From: an uncultured Myxococcales bacterium
GTDB lineage: Bacteria; Myxococcota_A; UBA9042; DTJE01
Reading direction: 5' to 3'
Length of the DNA: 64,000 nucleotides
Assembly (NCBI GenBank): GCA_903936705.1
Contig: CAIZWN010000008.1
Coordinates: 1 to 64,000 of the forward strand
A program made the translations under genes and the position numbers. The notes below the pieces were generated by a model. It was not told the origin of the DNA. It did not search any database and saw nothing but the letters and a program-made list of their open reading frames with translations. Of this stretch, positions 60,560 to 64,000 are shown in pieces. The stretch's first letter is position 1. Every line of letters begins with the position of its first letter.

Positions 60560-61054
60560 ATGGCGTCGATGACCGTGAAGGGTGGTTCGGGAGGCGGGGG
60601 GGGCTCGGGACGTGCCGACCCTAGCATCCCGTTCTCGTTCTACGTTGAAATCGACGGGATCCGGTGCGTGAAGTTCCGCGAGGCCAGCGGGCTCGAGTGG
60701 AAGGCTGACCCGGAGGCGTTCAACGAAGGTGGCAACAACGCCGGCCAGGTCCACCTTGTCGGACGTGGTTCGTTCACCCCCCTGAAGCTGAAAAAGGGAT
60801 TCTTCGCCGCGTCAGGCGAATTCTTCGACTGGATGAAGTCCCTGATGGACGGCGGCTCGACGGCGATCAAACGAGCCAGTGTCTCGGTGGTCGTCCAGAA
60901 CGATTGCGGGGATGAAATAGGCCGCTACGACCTCTTCGGGGCGTTCATGACTCGCTACGTAGGGCCGGGTTTCAACGCTATGGACGGTTCCTCCGTGGCC
61001 TTCGAGGAGGTTGAAATCGTCTATGACCGATTCGAGTACAAGTCAGCCACGTAA
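60560..61054 (+). CDS. eCIS tail-tube protein 2
   Basis: 164 residues from ATG 60560 (GGGGAGG upstream; an ATG at 60539 is in frame). A Gly-rich N-terminal stretch (KGGSGGGGGSGRAD) precedes the tube fold: PFSFYVEIDGIRCVKFREAS, FTPLKLKKGFFAASGEFFDW, RYDLFGAFMTRYVGPGFNA and VAFEEVEIVYDRFEY. It is a paralogue of the tube gene at 57608, likely the Afp5-like subunit that joins tube to baseplate. Confidence 0.9.
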   Translation: MASMTVKGGSGGGGGSGRADPSIPFSFYVEIDGIRCVKFREASGLEWKADPEAFNEGGNNAGQVHLVGRGSFTPLKLKKGFFAASGEFFDWMKSLMDGGSTAIKRASVSVVVQNDCGDEIGRYDLFGAFMTRYVGPGFNAMDGSSVAFEEVEIVYDRFEYKSAT

Positions 61055-61129
61055 GGAACGGCGCCGCAATCGAGTCGGGACCAAGGCATGCCGGGCTTGC
61101 GACCAGGGCCGGTAGACGGGGTTTGCGCC

Positions 61130-64000
61130 ATGTCGGAGAAGGCCAGATCGGCCCTCGAGGAAATGCTGATCGTCGAGTGGTCCGGCAAGACCATGCTGTC
61201 CTCATCGACCGGGCTACCTATAGGTGCCGACTCCTGGCCGCTGTCTTCCAGGATTTCCGCGTGGGAAGGGCCCGGCCCGGGACTGGTGCAAACCGATCTG
61301 GCCGAACTCGCCTCGGGCATCCTGGCAATTTTTGAACAACATCCTGGGCCCCCGGCAGCCCCATCCTGGCTTTTCGCCCTGGAGGCGCCGGAGATCCAGA
61401 ATTTGCGCCTTTCTGCCTTGAACCAGGACGAACCGCTGGTCAATCCGCAGACTGCGCACGCATCAGACCTGGCCCGAACCGGATTGTCACCAGTCAGCCT
61501 CGCACCGCCCTCAAGACAGCGAGGTCGGCGCGGTTCTGACGCCGGCTTGGCTCGATCACAGACGGGGCTGCCGCCGGTAAAGCCTGACCTGCGATCCCCC
61601 CGGGCCCAGGCTGCGTACCGATTCACACCGTCAACCGTCGCGCCAGCCCAGCAGGGCCATCCGACATCAATACCGGGATTCCCGGGTCACCAGATCCCGC
61701 AAGCCGGACGCGACGGCCCTATCCATCGTGCGCCCGCCCACGATCTCCTGGTGGCACTGCGCATGCGAACTCCCGACGACGACGCCCCTGCAACCAGGAG
61801 CTCCGGCCTCACATCGGTAATGGACCTGTCCAGGTTCGCAGCGGCCTCGGCCCGGTCACCACGACGCCAGGTGCAGGCAGGTGCCGGTATCGACCCTGAC
61901 AGTGCGCGTGAACTTCCGGTTCGGGCGGTCCGCGCATTGTCTTTGAACACAGGAAGCCCCGAGTCTGCAGACGTTCAACTGTTGGAACATCTGCTCCCAA
62001 CAAGGACTGCCGGCGGATCCACGCCTTCGTCTACGACTCATGAAGGCCCGGGAATGGATCCTCGGTGGATTCCGGGTATTCCTTTTGCACAAGCTGCCGG
62101 AACCCACATCACGGCAAGCATGGGACCAGCGCTGGCTCGCCTTGTCGCGATTGCAGAAGGGCCTCTTGCCTCCGACGCCCGGTCAAGCACGTCAGCGCCG
62201 GGCCCGCTGTCCGAAGCTGCCTTTCTCGACCTGTCGCCTGCCCACCCGCAAATCGATGTCTCGTCGGGCCTGACCTCGGGACGCCCACTTGTACCGACCA
62301 TCGCCGGAAACCGAGGGCGGCCCTACGCGACCGATCGGTTCAGGGACGAAAGCGCAGGCCGGACCTCAGCAAGGCTGGCCTCGCAAGCGGATCCTGTAGG
62401 CGCGGCACATCTTGACATTCGGCAGCACCCCCCACCCATGGCCCACGCCACGACGTATGGACCCGGGTCGGGTCGTGTCCCGGACCAGGCGTCCACGTTC
62501 ACCGGCCTGACGGCCCAGCATGGCACCCCGATGAGTGCCGAGCGTACCTTTTTGGCCCCGTCCGGATTTCGTTCGTCAGGCCCGGCCGACCCGGGTGGGG
62601 GGGTCAACCCGACCGATGACTTGGCCGGCGCCATCCTGGCTACGATGGGCAGGGGGCCTTCAAGGTTGCCCATGGCCGACGACTTCCTTCGGCCCATGGA
62701 CACCTTCGGCACAGTGTCAGCCGCACATCCCCCGATCTTCACAGGGGGGAATTGGACTGCTGGCGAACAGTGGCAAACCTTCGTACAACTGAACGCCGCC
62801 CCAGACGACCAAACGCTTTCAGCATCAGCAACAGGCGCCGCCAGCGATACGTTCAGAGGTCCACCTCGACAAGGTTCTGCCGCACGCGGAACGGCTGCCT
62901 CCGCATCGTCCCGAACGCTCGCTGCCACACGCGGCAATAAACAACAAGAACGCTCCATCCGCAAACCTGCACAGGCGGGACCTGTGGCTGCCGGCAATCC
63001 GATCCTGCACACCGGGTGGGACATCCGGCTGGCACCCCAGCCACGCAGATCGGCCGCTGGGCAATCGCCACGCTTTGTCCCGACGGGAATACCCTTCGCC
63101 GGATTCATGTCAGCGAACGACATCCAGGAAAAGGTCGTTCTTCAGGCCAGGTCTTTTGAATCGACCAGCGCCAACCTCGACCGTTCGGCTGAAGATTCTT
63201 TTTCCGGATTGCAAAGGGACGCCATAAAGACCCGACAGACCATGGGCGAAATACCGCTGCCGGAAAGTTTCGATCTGGTCAACATGGCCTTGAATATCTT
63301 CCCTGCGACCCCGCGGTCCCTCGCGGGCAGTGCCGTCGGCAGCGTCGAAAGCCCCTTCTTTCTGCAGGGTCAACATCCCGCTGCAAAGGTTGCAGGAGGT
63401 CAGGCATCCGCACCAGGAATGCCGCCCATTGGCGGCGCCTCGCCCGAATCCTGGCCGCTGTCGCCTGGCCACTATTCGAAGGGAACCGACACCCTTTCCT
63501 TCCTGCAACGAACCCTAGTTCGCTCGCTTCGCGGACTGCCCCCTGAAGCCGCCGCGAAAACGGCGGGAAGTTCCAGCTCAGCCGCGGAAGCCACACGAGA
63601 CCTCGTCGAAGGAATCCTCCTCCAAGGTCGGAGCCAATCGTTGTCCTTTACCGGCCCCGTTGAAGACAGGTTCGTGACCAGTGGAGATCGGACATCGCGC
63701 GTTCTTTCGACCTCGACTTCCTTGCACCGGGACGCAGAAACCAGCCCCGAACGCACCCTGCTGGACACAAGCCACGAACAGAAGCGCGAACCGGTATGGC
63801 CAACCTCCCTTCCCTGGGTGCAGCCCGGAGCACCGACCGAAAGATCGGCCTCGTTGGTGAATGTCTCCACGTCCGGACGGTTGGCTGCGCATGCTGGCAG
63901 CTTGGCTTCGCCCCTGGGCAGCCTCGCTGGCATCCCCCAGACAGGGCAGGCTCTTCACGGGGGTTTCCCCCTGGTATCGACCGCCCTGTCAACCGTGGCA
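61130..64000 (+). CDS. Very long low-complexity ORF of unknown function, 3' end missing
   Basis: A single frame runs from ATG 61130 (ATG 61088 is also possible) to the window end without a stop: at least 957 codons. This was read directly through the sequence. After a short, more ordered N-terminus (SEKARSALEEMLIVEWSGKT) the protein is rich in Ser, Pro, Ala, Gly, Thr and Arg, has no signal peptide or transmembrane helix and no recognised domain. It looks largely disordered. Scattered hydrophobic patches recur, such as WIPGIPFAQAAGTH, VPTGIPFAGFMSAND and FDLVNMALNIFPATPRSL. At this position other eCIS loci encode LysM, spike and baseplate proteins. None is visible, so this may be an adaptor, fibre or effector-type protein specific to this lineage. 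Confidence 0.7.
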   Translation, partial: MSEKARSALEEMLIVEWSGKTMLSSSTGLPIGADSWPLSSRISAWEGPGPGLVQTDLAELASGILAIFEQHPGPPAAPSWLFALEAPEIQNLRLSALNQDEPLVNPQTAHASDLARTGLSPVSLAPPSRQRGRRGSDAGLARSQTGLPPVKPDLRSPRAQAAYRFTPSTVAPAQQGHPTSIPGFPGHQIPQAGRDGPIHRAPAHDLLVALRMRTPDDDAPATRSSGLTSVMDLSRFAAASARSPRRQVQAGAGIDPDSARELPVRAVRALSLNTGSPESADVQLLEHLLPTRTAGGSTPSSTTHEGPGMDPRWIPGIPFAQAAGTHITASMGPALARLVAIAEGPLASDARSSTSAPGPLSEAAFLDLSPAHPQIDVSSGLTSGRPLVPTIAGNRGRPYATDRFRDESAGRTSARLASQADPVGAAHLDIRQHPPPMAHATTYGPGSGRVPDQASTFTGLTAQHGTPMSAERTFLAPSGFRSSGPADPGGGVNPTDDLAGAILATMGRGPSRLPMADDFLRPMDTFGTVSAAHPPIFTGGNWTAGEQWQTFVQLNAAPDDQTLSASATGAASDTFRGPPRQGSAARGTAASASSRTLAATRGNKQQERSIRKPAQAGPVAAGNPILHTGWDIRLAPQPRRSAAGQSPRFVPTGIPFAGFMSANDIQEKVVLQARSFESTSANLDRSAEDSFSGLQRDAIKTRQTMGEIPLPESFDLVNMALNIFPATPRSLAGSAVGSVESPFFLQGQHPAAKVAGGQASAPGMPPIGGASPESWPLSPGHYSKGTDTLSFLQRTLVRSLRGLPPEAAAKTAGSSSSAAEATRDLVEGILLQGRSQSLSFTGPVEDRFVTSGDRTSRVLSTSTSLHRDAETSPERTLLDTSHEQKREPVWPTSLPWVQPGAPTERSASLVNVSTSGRLAAHAGSLASPLGSLAGIPQTGQALHGGFPLVSTALSTVA

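Overview
The window is high-GC, densely coded bacterial DNA. Lipoproteins with Asp/Val/Pro-rich linkers, disintegrin-like and EF-hand-like Cys/Asp repeats, a GCS-TM-Arg sorting tail, sigma54 enhancer-binding regulation and an extracellular contractile injection system (eCIS) together suggest a member of the former Deltaproteobacteria (Myxococcota, Bradymonadota or Desulfobacterota-like). No rRNA, tRNA, IS element or CRISPR array was recognised.

Layout. 1-2.9 kb: the end of a secreted protein with VTPTD repeats, then a protein with two radical-SAM motifs. 3.0-12.5 kb: a signalling and redox block. It holds a CHASE-PAS-GGDEF gene broken by a G8 tract, a histidine kinase, an NtrC-type regulator, a good sigma54 promoter, and a three-gene NAD(P)H diaphorase module whose NuoE-like subunit is fused to a receiver domain. 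12.5-25.3 kb: a large cell-surface subtilase, a phosphotransferase, an acyltransferase, an MFS transporter, DprA, Lgt, an ERG4/ERG24-type sterol reductase and a DnaQ-like exonuclease. 25.4-33.4 kb: a GH5 lipoprotein and a glycoconjugate-type group (GT-C enzyme, GT2, radical SAM, asparagine synthetase). 33.4-39.2 kb: a tolQ-tolR-tonB-like-tolB operon without pal, a second Lgt with a Cys-rich loop, and an FHA-GAF protein. 39.2-44.2 kb: an RNB exonuclease and a TIGR03960/TIGR03936-type radical-SAM fusion. 44.2-51.1 kb: a lipoprotein, then a class III aminotransferase, a LuxE-like and a LuxC-like gene. The last two are separated by a Cys-rich lipoprotein gene and a toxin-antitoxin module. 51.1-55.5 kb: a PP2C phosphatase, uvrA and a small lipoprotein.

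55.7-64.0 kb: the start of an eCIS locus, running off the window: Pvc16-like cap/terminator protein, sheath 1, tube 1, tail assembly chaperone, a small trans-frame ORF, sheath 2, tube 2, and a disordered ORF of more than 950 codons. The most striking observation is at the chaperone gene. Its stop is followed in the -1 frame by a conserved-looking ORF with no ATG, GTG or TTG upstream of its conserved part. The junction has a G-GGG-GAA tract and a 14-pair stem-loop. This looks like the -1 programmed frameshift of lambda G/GT or P2 E/E', here inside an eCIS.

How genes work together. The histidine kinase and the NtrC regulator probably drive the sigma54 promoter of the receiver-NuoE/NuoF/HoxU operon. 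The fused receiver could carry phosphorylation to the diaphorase itself. The aminotransferase, LuxE and LuxC could form a fatty acid to aldehyde to amine route. Two Lgt paralogues fit the number of lipoproteins. All functional statements are inferred from motifs read by eye; no database search was run.
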